A stretch of DNA of 64,000 nucleotides from an uncultured Aquimarina sp. (GCA_947498455.1 CANMKK010000011.1:1-64000); one strand, 5' to 3'; shown: positions 11,081-21,762, counted from the stretch's first letter. Notes: generated by a model not told the origin, from the letters alone. Made by a program: numbers and translations.

Positions 11081-11099
11081 CTAGTAGGGAGTAGTAGGT
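11081..11099. promoter_or_regulatory. tandem 10 bp motif between regulator and susC
   Basis: CTAGTAGGGA and GTAGTAGGTT lie head to tail, exactly one helical turn apart, 35 bases upstream of the GntR regulator start and in the shared regulatory region. They are plausible operator half-sites for that regulator. A weak -7 box (TAACTTTTG) sits near 11137-11145 on the susC side. Confidence 0.35.
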
Positions 11100-11221
11100 T
11101 TTGATTGTTTTTTTTTAGTATCTTTTCAATTCGAAATAACTTTTGTGTTCTATGTAGCGCAAAAAAAACAAATCACATGTAACTCATTTAATGGGTTTTA
11201 TAAACTAATAATTAATTACGC

Positions 11222-14200
11222 ATGGAAGTAAAACAAACACACATTTTCCAGTTTAGGGGAATTTTGCTGCTATTGTTTCTGGTATCATTTGGTTTTTTAA
11301 ATGCACAAAGTAAAATTGTGACAGGAAATGTAGTCGGTAATGACAACACCATTTTACCTGGAGTAACAATTACAATTAAGGGAAACAAAACAAAGGGAAC
11401 ACAAACGGATTTTGATGGTAACTTCTCAATAGAAGTTCCAAGTGCCGAAACCGTATTAGAATTTAGATTTTTGGGTTTTGCAACTAAGGAAATCCAAGTG
11501 GGAAATCAAACTTTTCTAAATGTAATCCTAGAAGAAGACGCTCAAAGTTTAGATGAAATTGTATTAGTAGGGTATGGTACACAGAAAAAAACAGAATTAA
11601 CGGCTGCAATAACCTCTGTAGACGTTACTGAGATTCAAAAAATACCAACAGCAGATATTGCTACTGCGATGCAAGGGCAGGTAGCCGGACTTAATGTTGC
11701 CATAGCCAGTGGAGTTCCTGGTAGTGATCCAGTGATAAGAATTCGTGGATTGGGAACTATAGGTAATAATAATCCATTATTTGTTATTGATGGTATACCA
11801 GGGGACTTATCTTATATCAATCCAGCGGATATAGAAAATATAAGTATTCTTAAGGATGCCTCTGCAGCTACCATATATGGATCCAGAGCTTCTAATGGAG
11901 TGGTTATAGTAACTACCAAGAGAGGAAAAACAGGAGCACCAAGAATGAATGTAACTTCGTATGTTAGTGTACATTCCATAACAAATGATGTCGATGTAGC
12001 CAATAGAGATCAACATAATCAGATTAAGTTAGATGCATATACTAATGCAGGGGAAACTCCAGCCCCCTATTTAACAAATGGCATACAATATGCAGATTCT
12101 GATTGGGCAGATGCGTATTTAAAAAATGCCTTTGAGCACAAACATGATATGAGTATTTCCGGAGGATCCGATTATATGAACTATAATTTTTCTGGGGGAT
12201 ACTTCTCTAATGACGGTACCATTATAAATACCGATTATAGTAGAATAAATACACGTCTTAATCTGGATATGAAATTATTCGATAATCGATTGAAAGTTTC
12301 ACCGGGAATTGGTTTTACACGAAAAAATAGAAACAATTTTTCAGAAACATTAGGTGGAGGTAATGCTGGTTTTTCTCCTATTTTAGGAGTATACACCCAA
12401 TTGCCACATAAAGATATTTTTGACCCTAATTCTTTAAATGGTTTTGCAACTCCACCACCGGAGTTAGGTTCTGAGAACCCTATAGGAATCCGATCCATAA
12501 TCGATAATAAGAACCAGGATGATTATTTTCAATTTAGTATCAATGCAGATTTAAAATTATTTGATGGACTAAGTTATCAGTTGCAGTATGGAGCTAATAT
12601 AGAAAACAGGCATCAATTTGTTTTTGTCCCTACCTATGATTTTGGAGCACAATCTAACAATGATAGACCGTCATTATTTGAGTTTAGATCCAGAACGAAT
12701 GAGTGGACATTGAATAATATGTTGAATTATCAAAAAACGATTGAAAATCACGATATAAGTATTTTACTGGGTATTTCTCAAGAAGAAAGTCATTATAGAT
12801 CCATCAGTGGATCCAATAATGAATTACCATCTGTAGAGCTACAGGCATTATCGGCGGGAATAGGAGATCAGTCTATTTCTGGACTTAATAGAACTAGTAC
12901 TTTACAATCTGTTTTCGGGCGATTAACCTATGATTATGCCAATAGATACTTTATACAAGGAAGTATGAGGAGAGATGGGTCATCACGTTTTGGACCGGAT
13001 AATAAATATGGAACTTTTTATTCAGTTTCTTTCGGTTGGGCAGTACATAATGAAGAATTCTTTAATTCTAAGATCATTAGCCAGATGAAACCACGATTCA
13101 GCTATGGAATTTTAGGAAATCAATTGATCGGAAATCATTTATTTCTTACCAGAATAGGATCGGGTGGTCAACAACTTAATTACCCTTTTGGAGAAGTAGC
13201 AAGTCAAGCGGTTCTTATTGGAGCAATAAGTACTTCATTGCCAACACCAGATATTCAATGGGAAGAGACCACTACTACCAATGCAGGAATTGATCTTGGA
13301 TTTCTTGAGGATCGCCTTAAATTAACTTTTGATTATTTTAAGTCAGAGACAGAAGGTATGCTCGTAAATGTTCCAATTCCTTCCACTTCAGGAATAACAA
13401 CATTCCCTTTAACGAATGGAGGTAATTTAGAAAATAGGGGATGGGAAGTTTCTGCATCCTATAGTAAAAATATAGGTGACTTTGATTTTGATATAACGGC
13501 TAATTTTAGTGGTTCTGAAAATAAAATTACCCAGTTAGGTATAGCGGGTGAAGCTTTTACTGATGGATTTATAGAGTTTAATAATTTCCCAACTACAAGA
13601 ACAGAAGTAGGTGGAGAAATAGGTCGTTTTTATTTATACAGAGCCGATGGGATATTTCAGAGTCAAGCAGAAATTGATGCACATGGTGTACAACCCAATG
13701 CTGCACCCGGAGATTTACGATTTGTAGATACCAATGGTGATGGAACTCTTAACGATGATGATAAACAATATATGGGTAGTGGGTTACCTAAGTTAGAGTA
13801 TGGTCTTACATTTAATGCTGCATATAAGAATTTTGATGTGAGTTTATTTTTCCAGGGAGTAGGAGGCAATAAAATATATAATGGTGTAAAAATGTGGTTA
13901 TATAGAACAGATCGCCAAAATATGTCTGCTGATTTAGTGGATGCTTGGTCTCCAAGTAATACAGGAAGTGATATCCCTAGGAATGTATTTGGTGACCCTA
14001 ATAATAATATAAGACCATCCAGTTATTTCCTAGAAAATGGATCTTACCTAAGGCTTAAAAATTTACAAATAGGGTATAATCTTACAGAACAAATGCTAAA
14101 GAATATATTCATTTCTAAAGCACGACTGTATTTTACAGCAAATAATTTATTTACAATTACAGATTATTCAGGTTTTGATCCCGGATTGGCAAGTGGCGGA

Positions 14201-14278
14201 ACATTTACTAGGGGAGTCGATAGAGGATTTTATCCATTGACAAAATCTTTTGTTTTTGGTGTTAATCTTTCGATGTAA
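11222..14278 (+). CDS. SusC/RagA family TonB-dependent outer membrane transporter
   Basis: The 1018-residue protein has a signal peptide (about 1-29, ending FLNAQ), a carboxypeptidase-regulatory-like domain (about 33-110, with GNVVGNDNTILPGVTITIKG and TDFDGNFSI), the SusC linker LDEIVLVGYGTQKK, a plug domain (about 125-235, with GQVAGLNV and IRIRGLGT) and a large 22-strand-type barrel to the end. With the next gene it forms a SusC/SusD pedal-bin importer for a glycan or other large nutrient. No glycosidase is present in the window, so the substrate is open. Confidence 0.95.
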   Translation: MEVKQTHIFQFRGILLLLFLVSFGFLNAQSKIVTGNVVGNDNTILPGVTITIKGNKTKGTQTDFDGNFSIEVPSAETVLEFRFLGFATKEIQVGNQTFLNVILEEDAQSLDEIVLVGYGTQKKTELTAAITSVDVTEIQKIPTADIATAMQGQVAGLNVAIASGVPGSDPVIRIRGLGTIGNNNPLFVIDGIPGDLSYINPADIENISILKDASAATIYGSRASNGVVIVTTKRGKTGAPRMNVTSYVSVHSITNDVDVANRDQHNQIKLDAYTNAGETPAPYLTNGIQYADSDWADAYLKNAFEHKHDMSISGGSDYMNYNFSGGYFSNDGTIINTDYSRINTRLNLDMKLFDNRLKVSPGIGFTRKNRNNFSETLGGGNAGFSPILGVYTQLPHKDIFDPNSLNGFATPPPELGSENPIGIRSIIDNKNQDDYFQFSINADLKLFDGLSYQLQYGANIENRHQFVFVPTYDFGAQSNNDRPSLFEFRSRTNEWTLNNMLNYQKTIENHDISILLGISQEESHYRSISGSNNELPSVELQALSAGIGDQSISGLNRTSTLQSVFGRLTYDYANRYFIQGSMRRDGSSRFGPDNKYGTFYSVSFGWAVHNEEFFNSKIISQMKPRFSYGILGNQLIGNHLFLTRIGSGGQQLNYPFGEVASQAVLIGAISTSLPTPDIQWEETTTTNAGIDLGFLEDRLKLTFDYFKSETEGMLVNVPIPSTSGITTFPLTNGGNLENRGWEVSASYSKNIGDFDFDITANFSGSENKITQLGIAGEAFTDGFIEFNNFPTTRTEVGGEIGRFYLYRADGIFQSQAEIDAHGVQPNAAPGDLRFVDTNGDGTLNDDDKQYMGSGLPKLEYGLTFNAAYKNFDVSLFFQGVGGNKIYNGVKMWLYRTDRQNMSADLVDAWSPSNTGSDIPRNVFGDPNNNIRPSSYFLENGSYLRLKNLQIGYNLTEQMLKNIFISKARLYFTANNLFTITDYSGFDPGLASGGTFTRGVDRGFYPLTKSFVFGVNLSM

Positions 14279-14308
14279 TAATCAATTAATTTTTTAAAAC
14301 TCAAAACG

Positions 14309-15844
14309 ATGAAAAAATTTAAATATATACTATTAATTGGTATTATTGCTGCATTGGGGGTTCCTTTTTCGTGCAGTGATGATTTTGTGGATGTCCCAAA
14401 TAAAGAGGTTCTCACTGAATCTAGTTTTTGGTTAACAGAGCAACACGCGCTTCAGGCATTAACAGCTACTTATGGAGCAATACATAGCTCTGGCGGAAGC
14501 AAATGGACCTTCTTCGAAGAAATATATACCGCTATGGCATATAGAGGAGATGATGTAATTAATAATACGGCAGAGACATACAGTAGGGCATTGGCTTCCT
14601 TTAATAATACCACAGAAGCAAGTGGACCTTATAATATTTGGAGATCCAGTTACGCAGGGATAGGTAGAGCCAATCAAATATTGCAGAGAGTACCAGATAT
14701 GGAAGCAGTAGCTCAGGAAGATAGAGATGTAATTGTTGCCGAAGCTAAATTCTTAAGAGCCTTATACTATTTTTGGTTGGTAACAGGATTCGAAAAAATA
14801 CCATTAGTGACTACTTTTGATACAAATCCAGCAAACTTATTCCCAAGCCAGGTAGAAGCATCAGAAATTTGGGCACAGATAGAAAAAGATCTTACCGAAG
14901 CAGAAAATGATATGTTAGATAGTCATACAGCCGATTGGAAAGGAAGAGCTACCAAAGGATCTGCAAAGGCATTATTAGGTAAAGCCTATTTATTTCAGGA
15001 AAAATGGGCTGAAGCAGAAGCAAAACTAGCAGAAGTAGTAGGTATGGATTATCAGTTACTATCTAATTATGCAGATAATTTTAATGGAAAAGGAGAAAAT
15101 GGATCAGAAAGTGTATTCGAGATACAGTTTTCCGGAGATCGATCTGGTGGAAATGATGAGCGACAAGTATTTAACTTTCAGGTATCTCCATACGCCTTTG
15201 GTGGTTGGGAATTATTCTACCCTTCGGAATGGTTGGTTGAGGAAATGAAAACGGACTTAACTCCTGATGGTGAAATTAGCGAGCGGGTTTATGAAAGTAT
15301 TTTCTTTGATGATCCGGAATCCGAAATGTACAGTAGAGCAGATGATGAAGTAAGGTCGTATGCAAGTGTCTCCGGAGATTTAAATCACCCGAGATATTTT
15401 AAGAAGTATTCAGCTAATGAAGATACCAATTTCTATAACGGTACGAATATTACTTTGATCCGTTTTTCTGATGTATTATTAATGTATGCCGAAGCGTTAA
15501 ATGAAAATGGAAAAACTGATGAAGCAATTGCCGAAGTAAATAAAGTAAGAGAAAGAGGAAAAGCAGCATCAATCACAATTGGCTCGATGAGTCAGAGTGA
15601 ACTGCGTACACAAATACGTCATCACGAGCGTCCTGTAGAATTAGCCATGGAATTCGGGATTAGATGGTTTGACTTGTATAGATGGCAAAGAGGGAATACA
15701 GCAAAGGAATCTATTAAAACGACATTAGAAAATCATAATAAGCCTTTGGTAGAAAATTTTCAGGATAAACATATTTTATATCCTATACCATTACAAGAAA
15801 TGAATATTAATCAAAATCTTGACCAGAATCATCCGGATTGGTAG
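14309..15844 (+). CDS. SusD/RagB family nutrient-binding lipoprotein
   Basis: The 511-residue lipoprotein (Cys22 in PFSCSDD) carries the TPR-like helical pattern and conserved RagB/SusD blocks: FLRALYYFWLV, the RDNVxxK-like C-terminal EVNKVRERG, and the end block ILYPIPLQEMNINQNLDQNH. SusD proteins sit on top of SusC and deliver ligand. It starts 30 bases after susC and is followed by a strong hairpin. Confidence 0.95.
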   Translation: MKKFKYILLIGIIAALGVPFSCSDDFVDVPNKEVLTESSFWLTEQHALQALTATYGAIHSSGGSKWTFFEEIYTAMAYRGDDVINNTAETYSRALASFNNTTEASGPYNIWRSSYAGIGRANQILQRVPDMEAVAQEDRDVIVAEAKFLRALYYFWLVTGFEKIPLVTTFDTNPANLFPSQVEASEIWAQIEKDLTEAENDMLDSHTADWKGRATKGSAKALLGKAYLFQEKWAEAEAKLAEVVGMDYQLLSNYADNFNGKGENGSESVFEIQFSGDRSGGNDERQVFNFQVSPYAFGGWELFYPSEWLVEEMKTDLTPDGEISERVYESIFFDDPESEMYSRADDEVRSYASVSGDLNHPRYFKKYSANEDTNFYNGTNITLIRFSDVLLMYAEALNENGKTDEAIAEVNKVRERGKAASITIGSMSQSELRTQIRHHERPVELAMEFGIRWFDLYRWQRGNTAKESIKTTLENHNKPLVENFQDKHILYPIPLQEMNINQNLDQNHPDW

Positions 15845-15886
15845 TGTAGTTCCTTTACTGTACAATAAGTAGTAATTTGTGTTAAG

Positions 15887-15925
15887 CCAAAGTATCAAAT
15901 ATGTGAATGCATTTTGATACTTTGG
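15887..15925 (+). terminator. hairpin ending the susCD transcript
   Basis: CCAAAGTATCAAA (15887-15899) pairs perfectly with TTTGATACTTTGG (15913-15925); A/T-rich sequence follows. It probably terminates or attenuates transcription between susD and the FG-GAP gene. Confidence 0.6.
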
Positions 15926-15992
15926 ATATTTTATACTATTTCTTATTCTTATTTTTTATGAGTAAACTATATTTAGAAAATGATTGGATATA

Positions 15993-16154
15993 ATACCATT
16001 TGTCATTTGAATTTACCGTAATAAAATGTTCTTTATTGTGCCTCAATTTCAGAATAAAAATAAACCGTAGCCCAGCTATGCTTAATTTTTCTTCTTCATT
16101 GAAACAAAAAAATCTTTATTTTCTTTTCCAGTAAACTCAAACAACAACTGGTAT
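15993..16154. repeat. MITE-like interspersed repeat, copy 1
   Basis: This 162 bp non-coding unit starts ATACCATTTGTC and ends with the imperfect inverse (ACAACAACTGGTAT). It is about 90 percent identical to 21267-21426. No open frame is inside. The ~24 bp imperfect terminal inverted repeats suggest a non-autonomous transposable element. Confidence 0.7.
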
Positions 16155-16184
16155 AAAATGTTTTAGTATATATCTTCTAAACCT

Positions 16185-19100
16185 ATGTCTCAAAAAGTAA
16201 ATAGCACCTGTTTTTATTGTATTCTAGTTGTTTTTTTGTCTTGTCAAAGAGATAAAGTTACGGATAAGGAGAATCCCTCTCACTTATTCGAAAGTATTCC
16301 GTCTTCTCAATCAGGAATAACATTTATCAATGAAATTCCGGAAAATAGTAGAATGAATAGTATGGTGTATGAATATTTTTATAATGGAGGAGGAGTGGCA
16401 ATAGGAGACATTGATAATGATGGATTATCAGATATTTATTTGACTTCAAATCTAAAAAGTAACAAGTTATATAAGAATAAAGGTGATTTTAGATTCGAAG
16501 ACATTACAGAAAAAGCTGATGTAGAAGGTTCATTTGGTTGGACTACAGGTGCTACTATGATAGATATTAATAGAGATGGATGGTTGGATATTTATGTATG
16601 TAAATCTGGTAAGGGCAAAGCAAAAAATAGGGAGAATGAACTTTTTATAAATAATAAGAATGGAACATTTACTGAGTCTGCAGCACAATATGGTCTTAAT
16701 TTCTCCGGATATAGTACACAAGCAGCTTTCTTTGATTTAGATAAGGATGGTGATTTGGATATGTTTTTACTGAATCATAATGTGATTCCTATTCATACCA
16801 ATAATCCAGAAACTTATAAAACCAAAGAAGATGAGTATGTCGGAGATAAGTTATTTCTAAATACTAATGGAAAGTTTGTAGATATATCCAAAAAAGCAGG
16901 GATACTTAACAATCCTCTAGGTTTTGGTTTAGGAGTATCTATAGGTCATCTTAATGAGGACAGTTGGCCAGATATATATGTAACCAATGATTATATAGAA
17001 CATGATTACTTATACTATAATAATGGGGATGGCACATTTAGAGAAAGGGTAAAAACCTCTGTAGGGCATATTTCTAACTTTTCCATGGGTACAGATATTG
17101 CAGATTTTAATAATGATGGATTATTGGATATCATAACACTGGATATGATTGCAGAAGATAATTATGGTATTAAAACCAGTATGAGCGGAATGAATCCTAA
17201 AGCATTTAATCATGCGGTAAATACGGGATTTCATTACCAATATATGTATAATGCGCTTCAACTCAATAGAGGAGGGGAAAAGTTTAGTGAAATTGCGCAA
17301 ATATCCGGAGTATCAAGTACGGATTGGAGTTGGGCACCATTATTAGCTGATTTTGATAATGATGGATTAAAAGATTTATTTGTTACCAATGGCCTTAAAA
17401 GAGATTTTAGAAATAATGACTTTAGAAATTTCAAGTTAAAACGGTTAGGCATAGCAAAAGAAAAAGAAGAAAAAATGTCTTTGGTAATTGATGAGCTCGT
17501 AAAAAAAACACCTAAAAGAAAAACTGCCAATTACTTTTTTAAAAACAATGGCGATTTAACGTTTACCAAAACATCAAAATTATGGGGGATTACTAATGAA
17601 TCTTTTTCAAACGGAGCAGCGTATGCAGATTTAGATAATGACGGAGACTTAGATATAATAATTAATAACATTGATGAAGAAGCTACGCTATTAAAAAACA
17701 ATGGTAGTCAAAATTATATCCAGTTTCAATTTCAGGGGAATTCGCAAAACCCATTCGGAATTGGTTGTAGAGTGGAAATACAAACTGATCGAGGGATACA
17801 AGTAGCAGAGAACTATCTGGCACGAGGTTATCAATCTTCTGTTGATCCCATTGTCCATTTAGGGTTAGGCGCAAGTGACTTGATAAAAAGTGCTACGATT
17901 ATCTGGTCGGATGGTAAAACTCAAACTTTTATTGATGTTAAGGCTAACCAAAGATTAATAGTACATTATGATAATGCGAAATTATCTAAAGATTTGGTTA
18001 CTGAAGAAGATCAAACATTATTGACAGACGTTACAGAAGCTTATAAACTATTCCATCTGCATATGGAAAATGTATATGATGATTTTAAAAAAGAAAGTTT
18101 ATTGCCGCATAAAATGTCTCAGTTTGGTCCTGCAGTAGCTATTGGAGATGTTACTAATGATGGATTAGAAGATATCTATGTCGGTGGAGCCAAAGGATAT
18201 TCCGGAGCATTATATATTCAGCAAACAGATCAAACTTTTGATGTAGCTGATGATGATCCTTGGATAACAGATAAGGAATATGAAGATGTTGATGCACAAT
18301 TCTTTGATGCTGATAATGATGGAGATCTGGATTTATATGTTGTTAGCGGGGGTAATGAGTGGCAGTCTGGACATAGCATGTATCGAGATAGATTATATAT
18401 CAATATTAACGGAAAACTAAGAAAAAGCATGGCTACACTCCCAGAGATGTTCTCAAGTGGAAGCTGTGTAAAACCTTTTGATTTTGATAAAGACGGAGAT
18501 CTAGATATATTGGTTGGAAGTAGGCTTTTTGGGCAAAAATATCCATTCGCAGGAACTAGTTTTTTGCTAGAAAATAAAAACGGAATTTTTACAAATGTTA
18601 CTAATATAAAAGCTGAAGCATTGGTAGCTATTGGAATGGTCACCGATGCTATTTGGACAGATTATAATAATGATAACCTAGTTGATTTTATTGTAGTTGG
18701 AGAATGGATGAATATCTCTTTTTTTAGAAACGATAATGGAAAATTTGTTTTAGATACCTCCGTTCTACCAAATACGAGCGGATGGTGGAATAGTATAGAA
18801 GGTGCGGATATGGACAATGATGGCGATATGGATTATGTAGTTGGTAATCTTGGGTTGAATTATAAATATAAAACATCATTGATAGAGCCTTTTGAGGTAT
18901 ATGCCAATGATTTTGATGATAATGGATCTATGGATATTGTTTTAGGATATTATAATCAAGGAAATCAATTTCCACTTAGGGGTCGGGAATGTTCTTCTCA
19001 GCAAATGCCATTTATAAAGAAGAAGTTTCCGACCTATGCCAGTTTTGGGAATGCAAATCTAGAACAAGTATATGGAGAAGATAAACTGAAGAAAGCATTA

Positions 19101-19484
19101 CATCTAAAAGTTACTACATTTGCTTCAGTATATTTAGAAAACAAAGGGAATGGTCAATTTACTCTTATTGAATTACCTAACGAAGCACAGTTATCATCTA
19201 TCAACGATATTAGGATTGATGATTTTGATAATGACGGATTAAAAGATATACTGCTTGCAGGAAATTTGTACGAATCTGAAGTGGAAACACCTAGAAATGA
19301 TGCGAGTTACGGCGTATTATTAAAAAATACTGATAGCGGATTTATTGCATTACCAGAATCAAAAAGTGGAGTTTTGATTGAAGGAAGTGTAAAAAAAATG
19401 ATTCCGTTTCAACAAGGAAAAAATAAAAATATTCTTGTTGCAAGAAATGAAAATACGTTAATGATTCTTAGAAAGAATAACTAG
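16185..19484 (+). CDS. FG-GAP/VCBS repeat lipoprotein with ASPIC/UnbV domain
   Basis: The 1099-residue protein begins with a lipoprotein signal (Cys20 in FLSCQ). It is built of FG-GAP/VCBS calcium-type repeats of the form GDIDNDGLSDIY, LDKDGDLDMF and ADLDNDGDLDI throughout, with an ASPIC/UnbV block at about 525-590 (GCRVEIQTDRG, HLGLGA, IIWSDGKTQTF). Such beta-propeller lipoproteins often accompany SusC/SusD pairs in flavobacteria and are thought to be surface exposed. Its role in uptake is inferred from position only. Confidence 0.88.
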   Translation: MSQKVNSTCFYCILVVFLSCQRDKVTDKENPSHLFESIPSSQSGITFINEIPENSRMNSMVYEYFYNGGGVAIGDIDNDGLSDIYLTSNLKSNKLYKNKGDFRFEDITEKADVEGSFGWTTGATMIDINRDGWLDIYVCKSGKGKAKNRENELFINNKNGTFTESAAQYGLNFSGYSTQAAFFDLDKDGDLDMFLLNHNVIPIHTNNPETYKTKEDEYVGDKLFLNTNGKFVDISKKAGILNNPLGFGLGVSIGHLNEDSWPDIYVTNDYIEHDYLYYNNGDGTFRERVKTSVGHISNFSMGTDIADFNNDGLLDIITLDMIAEDNYGIKTSMSGMNPKAFNHAVNTGFHYQYMYNALQLNRGGEKFSEIAQISGVSSTDWSWAPLLADFDNDGLKDLFVTNGLKRDFRNNDFRNFKLKRLGIAKEKEEKMSLVIDELVKKTPKRKTANYFFKNNGDLTFTKTSKLWGITNESFSNGAAYADLDNDGDLDIIINNIDEEATLLKNNGSQNYIQFQFQGNSQNPFGIGCRVEIQTDRGIQVAENYLARGYQSSVDPIVHLGLGASDLIKSATIIWSDGKTQTFIDVKANQRLIVHYDNAKLSKDLVTEEDQTLLTDVTEAYKLFHLHMENVYDDFKKESLLPHKMSQFGPAVAIGDVTNDGLEDIYVGGAKGYSGALYIQQTDQTFDVADDDPWITDKEYEDVDAQFFDADNDGDLDLYVVSGGNEWQSGHSMYRDRLYININGKLRKSMATLPEMFSSGSCVKPFDFDKDGDLDILVGSRLFGQKYPFAGTSFLLENKNGIFTNVTNIKAEALVAIGMVTDAIWTDYNNDNLVDFIVVGEWMNISFFRNDNGKFVLDTSVLPNTSGWWNSIEGADMDNDGDMDYVVGNLGLNYKYKTSLIEPFEVYANDFDDNGSMDIVLGYYNQGNQFPLRGRECSSQQMPFIKKKFPTYASFGNANLEQVYGEDKLKKALHLKVTTFASVYLENKGNGQFTLIELPNEAQLSSINDIRIDDFDNDGLKDILLAGNLYESEVETPRNDASYGVLLKNTDSGFIALPESKSGVLIEGSVKKMIPFQQGKNKNILVARNENTLMILRKNN

Positions 19485-19528
19485 TGATTGCCAAATATGG
19501 TATCTATCCTGGTAATTCTGTATAAAAA

Positions 19529-19801
19529 TTAATAGTGTATTTCGAACTTTTCAAAAGAACGGATAGTTGATTCCTCGAAAGAAACAGTTTCTACAATAGC
19601 AAATTCAGGTCCTTCTGCACACCAATTGAGTAATTTTTTTAATTGATCGATATCTCCTTCAGATTCTATATAGACACTTCCATCCGATTGATTTTTTACA
19701 TAACCAGTAATATTTAGTTCTAGGGCTTTTATGGATGTACTTTTTCTATACCAGACACCTTGTACCTTTCCAGTGACCGTAATGTTATAATGTTTTAGCA
19801 T
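19529..19801 (-). CDS. acyP: acylphosphatase
   Basis: The 90-residue protein has the acylphosphatase fold signature: GKVQGVWYRKST with the phosphate-binding Arg19, and GYVKNQSDGSVYIESEGD with catalytic Asn37. It hydrolyses acyl phosphates such as acetyl phosphate in the cytosol. The length is typical. It lies 115 bases downstream of the thioredoxin gene on the same strand. Confidence 0.93.
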   Translation of the reverse strand: MLKHYNITVTGKVQGVWYRKSTSIKALELNITGYVKNQSDGSVYIESEGDIDQLKKLLNWCAEGPEFAIVETVSFEESTIRSFEKFEIHY

Positions 19802-19915
19802 TTTTAGATATTTTATTTTAGCTAAGAAACTTGTTTTCTAAAAGCAAGTATATACAATGTCAAATAAGTAATAATGGAATTGTTGCAATCCACCTTACAT
19901 TTATATCCGTGTAAA

Positions 19916-20215
19916 TTATTGATGAGCATTGATTATTTGGATGATATCATTTTTTTGCAAAACTCCGGATTGTCGCCAAACCTGTTTCCCTTCTTTAAAA
20001 AGTAGCATTGTAGGCACACCCTTTACTTGATAATTGGCTGCTAAGGTTTGATTTTTGTCGACGTTGATTTTTACTATTTTTATGCGTTCACCTAATTCGG
20101 TTTTCACTTCTTTAAGAATGGGAGTTAATGTTTTACAAGGACCGCACCAATCCGCAAAAAAGTCTACTAACACAGGTGTCTTAGAATGTATAATATTATT
20201 AAAACTATCTTTCAT
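19916..20215 (-). CDS. thioredoxin
   Basis: The 99-residue protein has the thioredoxin active site WCGPC (Cys24, Cys27) and the cis-proline Pro68 in GVPT. It has no signal peptide, so it is a cytosolic disulfide reductase. Length and motif order are those of a classical thioredoxin rather than a TlpA-like protein. It is the upstream gene of a short leftward pair with acyP. Confidence 0.93.
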   Translation of the reverse strand: MKDSFNNIIHSKTPVLVDFFADWCGPCKTLTPILKEVKTELGERIKIVKINVDKNQTLAANYQVKGVPTMLLFKEGKQVWRQSGVLQKNDIIQIINAHQ

Positions 20216-20354
20216 TTTTGTTTTTTTATTTATCGCTTAGGTTTAATTTTCTAATTAGAAGTACAATTGTATAACATATTAAAAACTATGGCAACAATTT
20301 AAGAATAAGAATACATATTCAATATAGGATTTTTGTAATCAGAAAATTCAAATT

Positions 20355-21233
20355 TTATTTGGAGATAGATTTTCTAAAACCATAAATGAATTGTTTGAAA
20401 AAACTTTTCGGGACTTTCTCATCTCCTGGAAAACCTATTTCAATAGTACCGCTATCTTCAGGAAGGTAATTAGTTTTAAAAATATAATCCCAGAGACTTA
20501 AGCTGATCCCAAAATTCACACCAAAGGATTTTTTAGGTAAAATGTATGAATGATGATATAAGTGCATGACAGGGTTATTAATGATATATTTTAAAGGACC
20601 CCAAGTAATTTTTATGTTAGCATGGTTTAAATGACCAATTGTTATTGCTGCAAAATGAACAATGTATGCTTGTTCGGGTTCAAAACCACCCAGCAACATA
20701 ACACCGACTGTTTTTAAAGGCTTATAAAAAATATTTTCCATCCAGTGATATCGCAAGTGAGCTGCAAACCCCATTTCTTTAACCGAGTGATGTATTTTAT
20801 GAAACCTCCATAAAAATGGAAGCTTATGAAGCAGAACATGTGTAAACCATTGTACAAAGTCCAAAATAATAAAGAAAAGTAAGAGTTGACTCCAGATAGG
20901 TAAAGTCGAGATATCAAGAACTGTAAAACTCTTTACCGAAATGCCTATGTCGCTGAAAAACAAACCTAACAGCTTATAAAAACCATCAATGGTGATGGCA
21001 AAGATGAAAAAGTTGAAAAACATATAGAAACCATCTAACCAAAAGTCTTTTCTAAAGATGGATTGTTTTTTCCTCCAGGGAAAGAGAATTTCCAATCCCC
21101 AAACAGATAAAGAAATGAGTATGAGACCCCAGAAATAATTAATATACCAAGGCACTTCAAGTAGTATTGATTTCCAAAACCATTGTACATTACCGATAAA
21201 GGAATCAATAAATGTAGATGTGTACTTGTCCAT
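20355..21233 (-). CDS. fatty acid hydroxylase / sterol desaturase family membrane protein
   Basis: The 292-residue protein has about four or five hydrophobic segments and the three histidine clusters of the di-iron fatty acid hydroxylase superfamily: HVLLH, FHKIHHS and HLYHHS, with HLNH between. These enzymes hydroxylate or desaturate lipids in the membrane. The substrate cannot be told. A MITE-like repeat lies right upstream. Confidence 0.9.
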   Translation of the reverse strand: MDKYTSTFIDSFIGNVQWFWKSILLEVPWYINYFWGLILISLSVWGLEILFPWRKKQSIFRKDFWLDGFYMFFNFFIFAITIDGFYKLLGLFFSDIGISVKSFTVLDISTLPIWSQLLLFFIILDFVQWFTHVLLHKLPFLWRFHKIHHSVKEMGFAAHLRYHWMENIFYKPLKTVGVMLLGGFEPEQAYIVHFAAITIGHLNHANIKITWGPLKYIINNPVMHLYHHSYILPKKSFGVNFGISLSLWDYIFKTNYLPEDSGTIEIGFPGDEKVPKSFFKQFIYGFRKSISK

Positions 21234-21266
21234 ATTTAATTACACTATAATAAAGAAGAGTATATA

Positions 21267-21426
21267 ATACCTTTTGTCATTTAAATTTACTATAATAAAA
21301 TGTTCTTTTTTGTGGTTCAATTTCAGAATAAAAATAAACTGTAGCACAGCTATGCTTAATTTTTCTTCTTCATTGAAAAAAAAATCTTTATTTTCTTTTC
21401 CAGTAAATTCAAACAACAACTGGTAT
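21267..21426. repeat. MITE-like interspersed repeat, copy 2
   Basis: This 160 bp unit is about 90 percent identical to 15993-16154 over its whole length, with the same imperfect terminal inverted repeats (ATACC...GGTAT). Flanking sequences of the two copies are unrelated, so the boundaries can be read from the comparison. Confidence 0.7.
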
Positions 21427-21620
21427 AGACAAAGCTAAAAATATTTTTCTTAGAAGTAGTATAACAAGATAATTTAAAATCTGAATCGTTTCAAAAAAGA
21501 TTGGTTTTTACAATTAAAATGTTAATAATAGTTAAAATAGTACCTTTTTATACATAGTACTGTAACAAAATTTAGTTCTGTTAGTCTAGTAAGTATATAA
21601 CAATCAAAAAAATATACATT

Positions 21621-21707
21621 ATGAGAACTCTGGACAGCAATCAAATCACTAAAAAATTAAATAATACTAAAGGATATGTATGGAACTCAAAAAGACGATT
21701 TAGATAA
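21621..21707 (+). CDS. 28-residue basic micro-protein, paralogue 1
   Basis: The frame reads MRTLDSNQITKKLNN then TKGYVWNSKRRFR and stop. It is too short for normal gene calling, but a second copy 55 bases downstream is conserved at protein level with many synonymous changes, which argues for a translated peptide. It is basic, with a GY-WNSKRRFR tail. The function is unknown. Confidence 0.6.
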   Translation: MRTLDSNQITKKLNNTKGYVWNSKRRFR

Positions 21708-21762
21708 TCCTTTCCGATTTTAAAAAAACAATAATTTCAAAAAAATTCAAAAAAACAAAAAA

